Source of the DNA: Thiotrichales bacterium
GTDB lineage: Bacteria; Pseudomonadota; Gammaproteobacteria; Beggiatoales; Beggiatoaceae
Direction: 5' to 3'
Assembly: GCA_016745035.1 (NCBI GenBank)
Contig: JADGDE010000001.1
Span: 410,507-474,506 of the forward strand
DNA: 64,000 nt
Position numbers and translations under genes: made by a program. Of this stretch, positions 26,246-35,733 are shown piece after piece (the stretch's first letter is position 1; each line of letters opens with the position of its first letter). The notes under the pieces were generated by a model, which had not been told where the DNA came from, did not search any database, and saw only the letters and a program-made list of their open reading frames with translations.

Positions 26246-27175
26246 TTGTTCAACACCCCCTATTTGCTGACGCGTTTGTTCAGCACCCTCTTGGTCATGC
26301 TGGGGGTGGTGACGCTGGTTTTTTTACTGATTCATATTGTCCCCGGTGACCCAGTTGAGGTCATGCTTGGCGAATCAGCACAAATTGCTGACCGTGAAGC
26401 ACTGCGCCAAGCATTGGGGTTGGATCAGCCATTGTTCACGCAGTGGTGGCAATATATTCAAAATTTAGCGCAAGGCGACTTGGGGCAATCTTTACATAGT
26501 CGCGCTGAAATTAGCAGTATTATTGCCGAACGTTTACCAGCAACTTTCGAGCTAGCCCTTGCTTCTTTGCTAGTGGCGGTGGTGATTGCTTTGCCGCTGG
26601 GCATGTTTGCCGCTTGGAAAGTTAATACTATTTGGGATCGCTTATCGATGGGCTTTTCCTTACTAGGCGTGTCAATTCCCAATTTTTGGTTAGGTCCTTT
26701 ATTAATCCTATTTTTCTCCTTGTATTTAGGTTGGCTGCCTGTCAGCGGTCGCGAGAGTTTTAGCGCGATTATTTTGCCCGCTCTGACACTGGGCACAGCG
26801 CTAGCGGCGATTTTAGCCCGTATGGTGCGTGCGAGTTTATTAGAAATTCTCAATGAAGATTATATCCGCACTGCCCGCGCTAAAGGCTTAAGCGAACAAG
26901 TGGTGTTATGGAAACATGCGATGCGCAATGCCGCTTTACCCGTCACGACTATTTTAGGTTTACAACTGGGGGCATTATTGGGCGGGGCAGTGATTACCGA
27001 AATCATTTTTTCATGGCCGGGGGTTGGCTATACCTTAGTCGAGGCGATACAACGGCGCGATTATCCGCTCGTGCAAGCCAGTGTTTTGATGGTGAGTTTA
27101 AGTTACATCATCATCAATCGCTTAACTGACTTGGTCTATGCGTTGATCGATCCACGCATTCGTTTGGCAGAATAA
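26246..27175 (+). CDS. ABC transporter permease, DppB/OppB type
   Basis: A 309-residue inner-membrane permease of the oligopeptide/nickel uptake class. It has six hydrophobic segments, the family N-terminus LLTRLFSTLLVMLGVVTLVF with HIVPGDPVEVML, and the EAA loop DYIRTARAKGLSEQVVLWKHAMRNA that docks the ATPases. A TTG start at 26246 is used because no ATG precedes the first membrane helix in frame; translational coupling with yfhL is likely. The partner permease follows two bases after the stop. No binding protein or ATPase gene is adjacent, so the pair must use subunits encoded elsewhere. Confidence 0.92.
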   Translation: MFNTPYLLTRLFSTLLVMLGVVTLVFLLIHIVPGDPVEVMLGESAQIADREALRQALGLDQPLFTQWWQYIQNLAQGDLGQSLHSRAEISSIIAERLPATFELALASLLVAVVIALPLGMFAAWKVNTIWDRLSMGFSLLGVSIPNFWLGPLLILFFSLYLGWLPVSGRESFSAIILPALTLGTALAAILARMVRASLLEILNEDYIRTARAKGLSEQVVLWKHAMRNAALPVTTILGLQLGALLGGAVITEIIFSWPGVGYTLVEAIQRRDYPLVQASVLMVSLSYIIINRLTDLVYALIDPRIRLAE

Positions 27176-27177
27176 GC

Positions 27178-27981
27178 ATGTGGCGTTATTTTCCGGTTTT
27201 CATTTTAGTTTTGTGGGCAATACTTGCCCTGACGCAAACCTATTTGCCTATCAGCCCTTATCACATCGAGCTAGATAAAATTTTACAAGCCCCCTCTAGT
27301 AGCGCTTGGCTGGGTTATGACGAGCTAGGGCGAGATGTGTTAGATCGTTTAATTCAAGGCGCGAGCAGTTCGTTTTGGGTGGCTTTATGGGTAGTGAGTT
27401 TGTCTTTAGTGATGGGAACCCTAATTGGTGCATTCAGCGCTTGGTTAGGCGGCTGGCTAGATTTAGTCGTTGTTCATATCATGGATATATTCTTAGCTTT
27501 CCCCGGTATTTTGCTCGCCATTGCCCTTGCCGGTATTTTAGGCCCTGGACTCAATAATTTAGTCTTTGCCTTATCAATGGTCGGCTGGGTCGGTTATGCC
27601 CGTCTTGCCCGCGCACAAACCTTGTCCCTGAAACAGCGCGAACATGTCCAAGCCGCGCGGGCCTTAGGCGCTGGCAATCGTCGCATTGTTTTTCGCCATA
27701 TTTTGCCTTTATTGGGCGCACCTTTAATTATTGAAGCCACTTTTGGTATTGCCTCAGTGGTGATCGCTGAAGCGGGTTTATCATTTCTTGGTTTAGGTGT
27801 ACAAGCCCCTGAAGCCTCATGGGGCAGTATGTTGCGCGATGGCAGCCGTTATATGCTCATGGCTCCGCATTTGGTGATCGCCCCGGGCATGGCTTTATTG
27901 TTGGTGGTGTTATCGGTAAACCTCTTAGGCGATAGACTACGTGACCAATTGGATGTTAAATCCCAAGCACAAAATAGATAA
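27178..27981 (+). CDS. ABC transporter permease, DppC/OppC type
   Basis: A 267-residue partner permease. It shows the family signature SSAWLGYDELGRDVLDRLI after a first membrane segment, then VVHIMDIFLAFPGILLAIAL, an EAA loop EHVQAARALGAGNRRIVFRHILP, and LGLGVQAPEASWGSMLRDG near the C-terminus. With the preceding DppB-type gene (two-base gap) it forms the membrane channel of a peptide- or nickel-type importer. Neither the solute-binding protein nor the ATPases that would identify the substrate are in this window. Confidence 0.92.
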   Translation: MWRYFPVFILVLWAILALTQTYLPISPYHIELDKILQAPSSSAWLGYDELGRDVLDRLIQGASSSFWVALWVVSLSLVMGTLIGAFSAWLGGWLDLVVVHIMDIFLAFPGILLAIALAGILGPGLNNLVFALSMVGWVGYARLARAQTLSLKQREHVQAARALGAGNRRIVFRHILPLLGAPLIIEATFGIASVVIAEAGLSFLGLGVQAPEASWGSMLRDGSRYMLMAPHLVIAPGMALLLVVLSVNLLGDRLRDQLDVKSQAQNR

Positions 27982-28093
27982 AACCTGATGTTAGACAAAG
28001 CCCTCTCAAGGCTCTAAAAAACTAAACATTAAGCATAGCTGTGTTATGCTAAACCCAAACGCGCCCGCATAGACCAAGTTCAAGTTCACGATT

Positions 28094-29557
28094 ATGCCTT
28101 TATTTTTTCACTTAGACCGTTATCATCTCAGTTTCTTATGCTTAGTGATAAGTTTGAGTACCCCTTTATCCGCTGCGCCTATCCCCCCTCCAGTAGAAAC
28201 TTCACTTAATGAGGAAGTTGAGCGACTGGGCTTTTTACGCTCTAAATTGCAGTTTCAGGGGCATGATCAAGGCTTATACCAATTCCAAGCGGGTATTTAT
28301 AATTTTCAAATCAGTGCTGAGGGGTTATCCATGTACGGAGATGTGTGGGATACAGCACCTCTTGGCCCCGAATTTCCTGCTTGGCGCAAACAAATGACTC
28401 AACAAACCATCGCAGCACTTGATCCTGCGCATTTGATTTCTTATTTACCTGATGATGATCCTATTCGGCATCATTTGCATATTTTTACCGATGTCACCTG
28501 CCCTTATTCACGCCAATTACACACCGAATTACCCTTATTATTAGACGCTGGGATTGCCGTACATTATCTGGCTTTTCCACGCTCAGGGGATAATGGTTTG
28601 GGTGCAAATAAAATGCAGGCAATTTGGTGCCACCAAAACCCGAAGGATGCATTTGAACTGACGCTTAATTATGAACGCTTTGCCTTTAAACTGTGTGATA
28701 GCCCAGTGCCGACGCAATTTCAATTAGGGCTGGACTTGGGCTTGATTGGTACACCTGGTTTAATTTTTGCCAACGGGCGCATATCTACCGGTTATAACAG
28801 CGCCATTGATATTATTGCCTATTTAGAAGAGGGAGAACCGTTACCCGAAGCCCATTTCTCCGAGGTGTTTGAAACCCCGCCACTAGAAGATAAACGCCCT
28901 GAAATGCCACCTTCTCAAATTGTCATTGACGCATTGGCACAAGCTTTAGATCAAGCCTTATTAACCCAAGCCAATATTGATGAAATTGATATTTTGCCAG
29001 ATTATTCAGGGATGTATATTGCCTTGGTGGGGAGCTATGTCTATTACATCAGCCTTGATGGCAAAATTGGTTTGCAAGGCGAGCGCTTAAACTTAGCCGA
29101 TTGGCAGCCCCGAGAACTTAGCGAACGTAATCAATTGCGCAAACAAACCCTTGCCTTACTTGATGCTGACAGCGTACTCACATTTAAAGCAAGCCCTGAG
29201 CTAGCGCAACTGAGCTTGTTTATTGACCCTGAAAATATCAGCAGTTTGCGCTATTTACGGCAAATAAAACCCCTAAACAAAGATGGGGTCAGTGTCAATG
29301 TGTTGGCTTATCCCGAAACAAGCACAGAAACATTGGAACAAATTTGGTGTGCCCGCGCACCAAAACAAGCTTTATTAGGTGCTGAACCACGCCGTGCCCA
29401 AGCCAATTGCCAAGATATTATTGATGCCCATTACCAGATTGCCCGCAGTCTTGAAATCGGTCATGCTGGCAGTGTGGTATTTGCTGATGGCAGCATCGCC
29501 TTAGACTATTTAGACCCTAGCGCCTTGATAGAAAAGGCTTTGCTAATCGGTCGCTAA
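28094..29557 (+). CDS. Exported tandem DsbC-like protein with degraded active sites
   Basis: A 487-residue periplasmic protein (signal peptide about 1-27, cleavage near LSAA) built from two DsbC-like units. Unit 1 (about 35-250) matches DsbC: FTDVTCPYSRQLH, YLAFPRSGDNG, MQAIWCHQNP and a cis-Pro loop GTPGLIFANG. The catalytic CxxC is reduced to Cys136-Pro-Tyr-Ser139. Unit 2 (about 275-487) repeats the plan (LQGERLNLADW, LSLFIDPENISS, VLAYPETST, LEQIWCARAP, VVFADGS) but has no active-site Cys and no cis-Pro. The second, structural disulfide pair of DsbC is kept in both (Cys178/Cys201 and Cys419/Cys439). So it has the fold without standard isomerase chemistry, perhaps a chaperone or adaptor. Confidence 0.78.
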   Translation: MPLFFHLDRYHLSFLCLVISLSTPLSAAPIPPPVETSLNEEVERLGFLRSKLQFQGHDQGLYQFQAGIYNFQISAEGLSMYGDVWDTAPLGPEFPAWRKQMTQQTIAALDPAHLISYLPDDDPIRHHLHIFTDVTCPYSRQLHTELPLLLDAGIAVHYLAFPRSGDNGLGANKMQAIWCHQNPKDAFELTLNYERFAFKLCDSPVPTQFQLGLDLGLIGTPGLIFANGRISTGYNSAIDIIAYLEEGEPLPEAHFSEVFETPPLEDKRPEMPPSQIVIDALAQALDQALLTQANIDEIDILPDYSGMYIALVGSYVYYISLDGKIGLQGERLNLADWQPRELSERNQLRKQTLALLDADSVLTFKASPELAQLSLFIDPENISSLRYLRQIKPLNKDGVSVNVLAYPETSTETLEQIWCARAPKQALLGAEPRRAQANCQDIIDAHYQIARSLEIGHAGSVVFADGSIALDYLDPSALIEKALLIGR

Positions 29558-29567
29558 ATTAATGCTT

Positions 29568-30134
29568 TTAGACAATAAATTTATCTGGGTAACAAGGGGT
29601 TACCTTGCTATAAAAGGCACGGATTTTTGGCATATCGACCTTAATATCCCCGGTTGGGTAAAACAAATGCTCGACGCTCGCCTCTTTTTTCCCATAATCC
29701 AAATAGCCCAAAACAATCGGTACCTTGGCACGCACGGCTAAATGATAAAAACCCATTTTCCAATTTTTCACCGGGCTACGGGTTCCCTCTGGCGTAACCA
29801 AAACACCCAAGCGCGGATATTCATCAAACAACGCCACCATGCCATCCAAGGCACTTTGGCGCTTTGCACCCCGTGCCTTGACTGAGCGATCAATGGCAAT
29901 TGCGCCAATAGGGGCAAAAATATGGTTTAGGGGGAAAGTCAGCCACTCTTTTTTGATAGTAAAGTGCATGGGCACAGAGAGCTGATGGAAAGCGGCTAGG
30001 GCGTAGATAAAATCCCAGTTGCTGGTATGGGGCGCGCCAATAATCACACATTGATTTAAGTCTTTGGGTAATTCACCAACTAAACGCCAACCGTGGAGGC
30101 GAAACAACAAGCGACAAATCCAGCGTAATAACAA
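29568..30134 (-). CDS. PlsC-family lysophospholipid acyltransferase
   Basis: A 188-residue acyltransferase of the 1-acyl-glycerol-3-phosphate acyltransferase superfamily. The catalytic HX4D box is APHTSNWDF, and the acceptor-binding motif VTPEGTRS lies about 75 residues later. The short length and the SPVKNWKMGFYHLA stretch after the TRS are typical of the small subgroup often found outside phospholipid operons. The likely start is TTG at 30134, with AAGGGG eight bases upstream. It faces the DsbC-like gene with a 10-base gap. Acyl donor and acceptor are unknown. Confidence 0.85.
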   Translation of the reverse strand: MLLRWICRLLFRLHGWRLVGELPKDLNQCVIIGAPHTSNWDFIYALAAFHQLSVPMHFTIKKEWLTFPLNHIFAPIGAIAIDRSVKARGAKRQSALDGMVALFDEYPRLGVLVTPEGTRSPVKNWKMGFYHLAVRAKVPIVLGYLDYGKKEASVEHLFYPTGDIKVDMPKIRAFYSKVTPCYPDKFIV

Positions 30135-30180
30135 AGCACAAACCCCTTTTATGTAAGGGACAGTGTGTCCCCAAAGGGCG

Positions 30181-30366
30181 TTATTCTAACTCAAATCGAA
30201 AGCCAATTTCAGCTTTGTGTTGTTTGCTTGGGTGCGTGCTGATAACCGATAAATCGTGAACATCCTCAAGTAAAGCTTCAAAGACATCTATCGGTAAAAC
30301 CACAGAGATTTTTTTACCTTTTTTGTCCACAATATATTGGGGATTTAATTCATGTAAATTAATCAT
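30181..30366 (-). CDS. Small antitoxin-like protein
   Basis: A 61-residue protein. ATG at 30366 is chosen because AGAGGG lies at the right distance; an upstream in-frame start would add 12 residues. The sequence INLHELNPQYIVDKKGKKISVVLPIDVFEALLEDVHDL follows the N-terminal strand-helix pattern of Phd/YefM-like antitoxins. The C-terminal tail would be the toxin-binding part. No toxin gene is adjacent on either side, so it is an orphan. Family assignment is from overall pattern only. Confidence 0.55.
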   Translation of the reverse strand: MINLHELNPQYIVDKKGKKISVVLPIDVFEALLEDVHDLSVISTHPSKQHKAEIGFRFELE

Positions 30367-30502
30367 TCTGCTGCCCTCTTTGGTGTAATTCCCTGAAAAC
30401 AAGTAAAGACCATAGCAAATTTAGGTTAATTTGAAAACTCAGAAATTTGCTAACAAACAAGCAAAATGACAAAAAAACAAGCTAACATTCTGTTTTTAAT
30501 AA

Positions 30503-30523
30503 CGTATATACAAAAAGTATACG
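30503..30523. promoter_or_regulatory. Small inverted repeat in the gap upstream of the antitoxin-like gene
   Basis: CGTATA and TATACG flank a 9-base spacer in the AT-rich gap between argB and the small antitoxin-like gene. Such short palindromes are common antitoxin operators, but the distance to the start (about 137 bases) makes this uncertain. Confidence 0.25.
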
Positions 30524-30582
30524 CTACTATCTTTTTTCATATGAATGCGATGAGCGCAGGTGGGGATAATCTAAAAAACTAA

Positions 30583-30625
30583 GATGAATACTTCACCGTA
30601 AAGAACAAACAGCGAAGGATTCATC
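30583..30625 (-). terminator. Intrinsic terminator of argB
   Basis: GATGAATACTTC (30583-30594) pairs with GAAGGATTCATC (30614-30625), 11 of 12 positions. Read on the minus strand the stem is followed within a few bases by TTAGTTTTTTAG, a U-run. It lies 12 bases beyond the argB stop. Confidence 0.65.
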
Positions 30626-30636
30626 ATTATGTCAGT

Positions 30637-32885
<2,249 letters not shown>

Positions 32886-32915
32886 AAGAATCCCCTAAAA
32901 TGAGCGGTAAGCCGC

Positions 32916-33509
32916 CTATTTTAACGCATCAGCCGCTTTAATATAACGGCTATCGGTGATAATTGCCGACATTGGCACATCCCAAGCCCTAGAATGCAGT
33001 TTTTCGACCTGCTGGCAGTTGTGAGCAACACCAATGAGTGGACTATATTTGGGGTTTTGTTGTTGGAGGTGAGCAAAACGCCGATCATAAAAACCACCGC
33101 CCATACCAAGACGGTGTCCGGCACTATCAAAACCCACCAAGGGGGTGAGGACTAAATCCAAACCCCAAGCGGGGCGTACCAAACGCTGTTGATACAGCGG
33201 TTCTAAGATGCCATAGCGATTAGCTTTAAGAGTTGTTTCAGGCGTATAAGGCAGAAACCAAAGCGAGGGTTTATGGGCTTGTAATACGGGTAAATAACAA
33301 CGCTTGCCCATTTGCCACGCTTTTTCTATCAAGTATTGCAAAGATAATTCACCATCGCTGGCTAAATACACGGCAATGGCACGGCTGCGAATAAAGCGTG
33401 GATGCTTGCTAAATTGCTTGGCTAAGGTGCGCGCCGCTTGGTTTTGTTCACGTAAAGACAGGGCACGGCGGCGCTGGCGTAGTTGTTGACGTAGCTTAAT
33501 TAATGGCAT
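32916..33509 (-). CDS. fau: 5-formyltetrahydrofolate cyclo-ligase
   Basis: A 197-residue ATP-dependent enzyme that converts 5-formyl-THF to 5,10-methenyl-THF. Features are LRQQLRQRRRALS at the N-terminus, LVLTPLVGFDSAGHRLGMGGGFYDR with the glycine-rich family motif, and IGVAHNCQQVE. The ATG at 33509 is preferred to a TTG 18 bases upstream. This start lies inside the remnant of a vapC gene whose frame ends 13 bases further on. The fau leader has therefore been rebuilt by a deletion that joined vapC to fau. In E. coli fau follows zapA and the 6S RNA gene; neither is seen. Confidence 0.92.
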   Translation of the reverse strand: MPLIKLRQQLRQRRRALSLREQNQAARTLAKQFSKHPRFIRSRAIAVYLASDGELSLQYLIEKAWQMGKRCYLPVLQAHKPSLWFLPYTPETTLKANRYGILEPLYQQRLVRPAWGLDLVLTPLVGFDSAGHRLGMGGGFYDRRFAHLQQQNPKYSPLIGVAHNCQQVEKLHSRAWDVPMSAIITDSRYIKAADALK

Positions 33510-33603
33510 CGTTAGGTGTATGCTCAAACCAAGTTAAAACACCCGCATCAGGTCGTGGACGTTTTAATTCAGAAATGACATTCGTATCCAGCAAATAGCT
33601 CAC
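33496..33603 (-). pseudogene. Truncated VapC toxin (PIN domain) remnant
   Basis: A 35-codon frame with a GTG start overlapping the antitoxin stop (GTGA). It encodes the N-terminus of a VapC ribonuclease: YLLDTNVISELKRPRPDAG, with the first catalytic Asp and the Glu of the ISEL motif, then VLTWFEHTPNDA and a stop two codons later. Full VapC proteins have about 130-140 residues, so about 100 residues with the other active-site acids are missing. The frame runs into the start of fau. It cannot make an active toxin. Confidence 0.85.
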
Positions 33604-33829
33604 AATTCAAACTCACGATTAAGCGAATTATTGCGTTCTAAATCGAGTTCTACGCCCATAAGTGGAGACTGGCGGATAAATTCGACCAAACTGGGCTTAT
33701 GTGCCGTCAATTGCTCATAAGCCGCTTTTGATACCACCACAGCGCCTTGTCCACGCACAGTCACTTCTTGTTGCCTTTCAGCTACAGCTTGCCTAACCAT
33801 TTCGCTTCTTGCAATTGCCATTGGTGCAT
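33600..33829 (-). pseudogene. Frameshifted Phd/VapB-type antitoxin gene
   Basis: The ribosome binding site AAGGAG sits six bases before ATG 33829, which starts the classical antitoxin N-terminus MHQWQLQEAK, but this frame meets a stop after 15 codons. The rest of the antitoxin is in another frame, from an ATG at 33821 without its own binding site: MVRQAVAERQQEVTVRG, VVVSKAAYEQLTAHKPSLVE, and the tail MGVELDLERN typical of VapC partners. Residues between QEAK and EMVRQ, present in relatives, are missing. A deletion between two AGCGAAA copies, one kept at 33800-33806, explains this. A truncated 73-residue product from 33821 is possible but lacks the first DNA-binding strand and helix. Confidence 0.8.
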
Positions 33830-33913
33830 TTCACACTCCTTAAACTAGTTTGACTAGCTATTTTAGTGGGAAATCAGACAAAAGCAATAGAGATAATAGA
33901 ATCAGAGCAAGGC

Positions 33914-34278
33914 TTAGGAACGTGCACGAATTAATTTATGCAACTACCCTTTTCCTTTGAAAGAAGGGGAATATTCTCGTTTCCAACGTCCATGTTGGGA
34001 ATGCCTACTGCCTTTGTTACGCCGATAGCCCTGAAGGGGCGTAATTAATAAAGCCTAGGGCAACGCCCTAGGATAGGGAAAATAATGATGATTAAGCCCT
34101 GAAGGGGTGACATAAAAATACGAAAGTTATATCGCCCCTTCAGGGCTGAAATATATTGACATCAATCACCTAGGGCGTTGCCCTAGGCTATATAAATGTC
34201 GCCCCGTTGGGGCTTTTAATTTAAAAGGGGAAGCATATTAAAAAAAGTTGTTGAAGTTATTTTGTGCATGTTCCTTAA
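33914..34278. mobile_element. MITE-like element 1 with TTAGGAAC terminal inverted repeats
   Basis: The left end TTAGGAACGTGCACGAA (33914-33930) is matched by the inverted right end TTTGTGCATGTTCCTTAA (34261-34278). The same ends bound a second element at 37506-37673. No transposase frame lies inside; the interior holds a cluster of GC-rich palindromes. It fills the gap between the dead vapBC module and the gene at 34307 and directly abuts a TAACTGA-type repeat end (34280-34296). Confidence 0.65.
34027..34214. repeat. Cluster of REP-like palindromes
   Basis: Six small palindromic units are packed in 190 bases: AGCCCTGAAGGGGC (34027), GCCTAGGGCAACGCCCTAGG (34053-34072), AGCCCTGAAGGGG (34095), the inverted CCCCTTCAGGGCT (34135-34147), CCTAGGGCGTTGCCCTAGGC (34169-34188) and GCCCCGTTGGGGC (34201). 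The array is roughly mirror-symmetric about 34120. Such units are usually non-autonomous repeats moved by REP-associated transposases and can stabilise or end transcripts. Confidence 0.7.
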
Positions 34279-34306
34279 TGCGTAACATCCGTTAATTATC
34301 TACGCC

Positions 34307-34618
34307 TTAATCGCCGTCAACATCCAGACCTTTACGGTAAGTTTGATTAATGGCTAACAATAAACCTAAAAAAGGCAATTCATGTATACCGCGATCTTTG
34401 ACCAAAGCGACATATTTCAAATCTTTTTCCCCAAACACCGGTTCACCATCTAAAAAACGCTGTCTAAAGGCTTTGAGTTCGGTTTCTAAAGGTTCGAGAT
34501 AATCCTGCGCACTTTCAAAGCCTGAAGATTCGTACTCAATTGCGGCGCGTAAATCCTCTACTTCAAATAAGGCTTGTTCGACCATATTAAAATAGGCTTC
34601 TGGTTTTTTTGCTTGCAT
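34307..34618 (-). CDS. Conserved-looking small acidic protein, unknown function
   Basis: A 103-residue protein with no recognised domain. It is acidic and mainly helical (MVEQALFEVEDLRAAIEYESSG, YLEPLETELKAFRQRFLDG), then has a hydrophobic segment HELPFLGLLLAINQTYRKGLDVDGD. No signal peptide, Cys or catalytic motif is visible. Its start lies one base after the stop of the dsrS-like gene, so the two are co-translated. The neighbourhood suggests, without proof, a shared role. Confidence 0.7.
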   Translation of the reverse strand: MQAKKPEAYFNMVEQALFEVEDLRAAIEYESSGFESAQDYLEPLETELKAFRQRFLDGEPVFGEKDLKYVALVKDRGIHELPFLGLLLAINQTYRKGLDVDGD

Positions 34619-34619
34619 C

Positions 34620-35732
34620 TCAATCGTCCCTTATTGATTGTTGTAATATAGTTAATTGCTCGGCAATCACATCTGTCACCGGTTTGATTTTTTTACGCAT
34701 CAAAGAACCAATGGCGGTACTACGGGAGAAAATCGGGCGCACCACAGCATAATCCAAGCGCGCTAAAATACTCATGGCGGCTAATTGCGCTTGTGCGTTT
34801 GGCAAAGCTTGCAACAGCGCTTCATTGCCTTGCATTTGTGCCACGCAGGCTTGCGCCTCAGCGACCAAGCTATCGATTTCTCCCGCAGCAAATCCCTCGG
34901 CACGGCAAGGGCTGAAATTGGCGGCCAATATATCCAGATATTGATTCACAATCTCTTGATTATTGGGTTTTTTCAGCACTTTCAAAGCCAAGGCGATAAA
35001 ATTTTGCCCACGAGATGAACTCAGACGCAATAATAATTTTGCCAGTGGATTATCGCCTAAGTCTTTTAGCGCTATTTCTAATTGCGGCAAATCATCCCGC
35101 GCTGGCATCCCCAGTTCGATGTGTTCACCTGCCCATAAAAAACCGAGCAAATAAGCATTTTTATGCTGGGCTTTACGCCAAAGTTTGGCTTGTTGTTCAG
35201 GCGTTAATAAACCCTCTTGCAACATCAAGCACACCGACTCAGCCATGTATAAGGCTTCGGTTTCAAAGGCAAGATATTCTTCTAAGTGTGCGGCTAAGAC
35301 AGGCGCGAGGCTGGATGTGACTATTTTTGGATGACGCAACAACTCGCGGGCATTGGTAGACTCGGGCATTGCCCACCACGCATTTTCGGCAATCTCAGGG
35401 GTTAAGTTCGGCGCGTGTACCACGGCAATCACCGCCTCTTCTTCGCCTAAGAGCAATAAAGGCGCGAGGTTTTCGTGTTGGGTTTGCCCCATCCGCGACC
35501 AACGCTTGAGCGAGAGCGGATAGCCACTGCCGCTCATGGCGTGTTCTTCCAACAATTCGCGCACTACTTTGAGATAAGCTTCATCTTTAACACTGGCATG
35601 TAGCCTCACCGTGGCTTCTTTACCATCCGGCAACAAGGCATAAAGGGTCATGCTCGACTCATTAATGCGAATCGCCAGCGGTTTATTTGCCAGCATGACA
35701 TTGAGGCGGAGATTATCTTCGGGGGACAACAT
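34620..35732 (-). CDS. dsrS: DsrS-like protein
   Basis: A 370-residue soluble protein that I recognise as resembling DsrS, encoded at the end of the dsr cluster in purple and other sulfur oxidisers. Matching parts are the N-terminus LSPEDNLRLNVMLANKPLAI, RINESSMTLYAL, SLKRWSRMGQ, LLLLGEEEAVIAVVHAP and ENAWWAMPESTNARELLRHP. Its molecular function is not established; it is cytoplasmic and related to sulfur oxidation by genomic association. Here it is not in a dsr operon but between argS (one-base gap) and a small unknown gene (one-base gap). The assignment rests on remembered family sequence, so a database check matters. Confidence 0.65.
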   Translation of the reverse strand: MLSPEDNLRLNVMLANKPLAIRINESSMTLYALLPDGKEATVRLHASVKDEAYLKVVRELLEEHAMSGSGYPLSLKRWSRMGQTQHENLAPLLLLGEEEAVIAVVHAPNLTPEIAENAWWAMPESTNARELLRHPKIVTSSLAPVLAAHLEEYLAFETEALYMAESVCLMLQEGLLTPEQQAKLWRKAQHKNAYLLGFLWAGEHIELGMPARDDLPQLEIALKDLGDNPLAKLLLRLSSSRGQNFIALALKVLKKPNNQEIVNQYLDILAANFSPCRAEGFAAGEIDSLVAEAQACVAQMQGNEALLQALPNAQAQLAAMSILARLDYAVVRPIFSRSTAIGSLMRKKIKPVTDVIAEQLTILQQSIRDD

Positions 35733-35733
35733 C

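Noticed and set aside
30181..30366. The small antitoxin-like gene as half of a toxin-antitoxin pair.
   Set aside because: No toxin-sized frame with a toxin motif is adjacent on either strand; the neighbours are an acyltransferase and argB.
34027..34214. Possible CRISPR or tRNA-like structure in the palindrome cluster.
   Set aside because: The units are short palindromes in alternating orientation with unequal spacing; no tRNA cloverleaf or spacer pattern.
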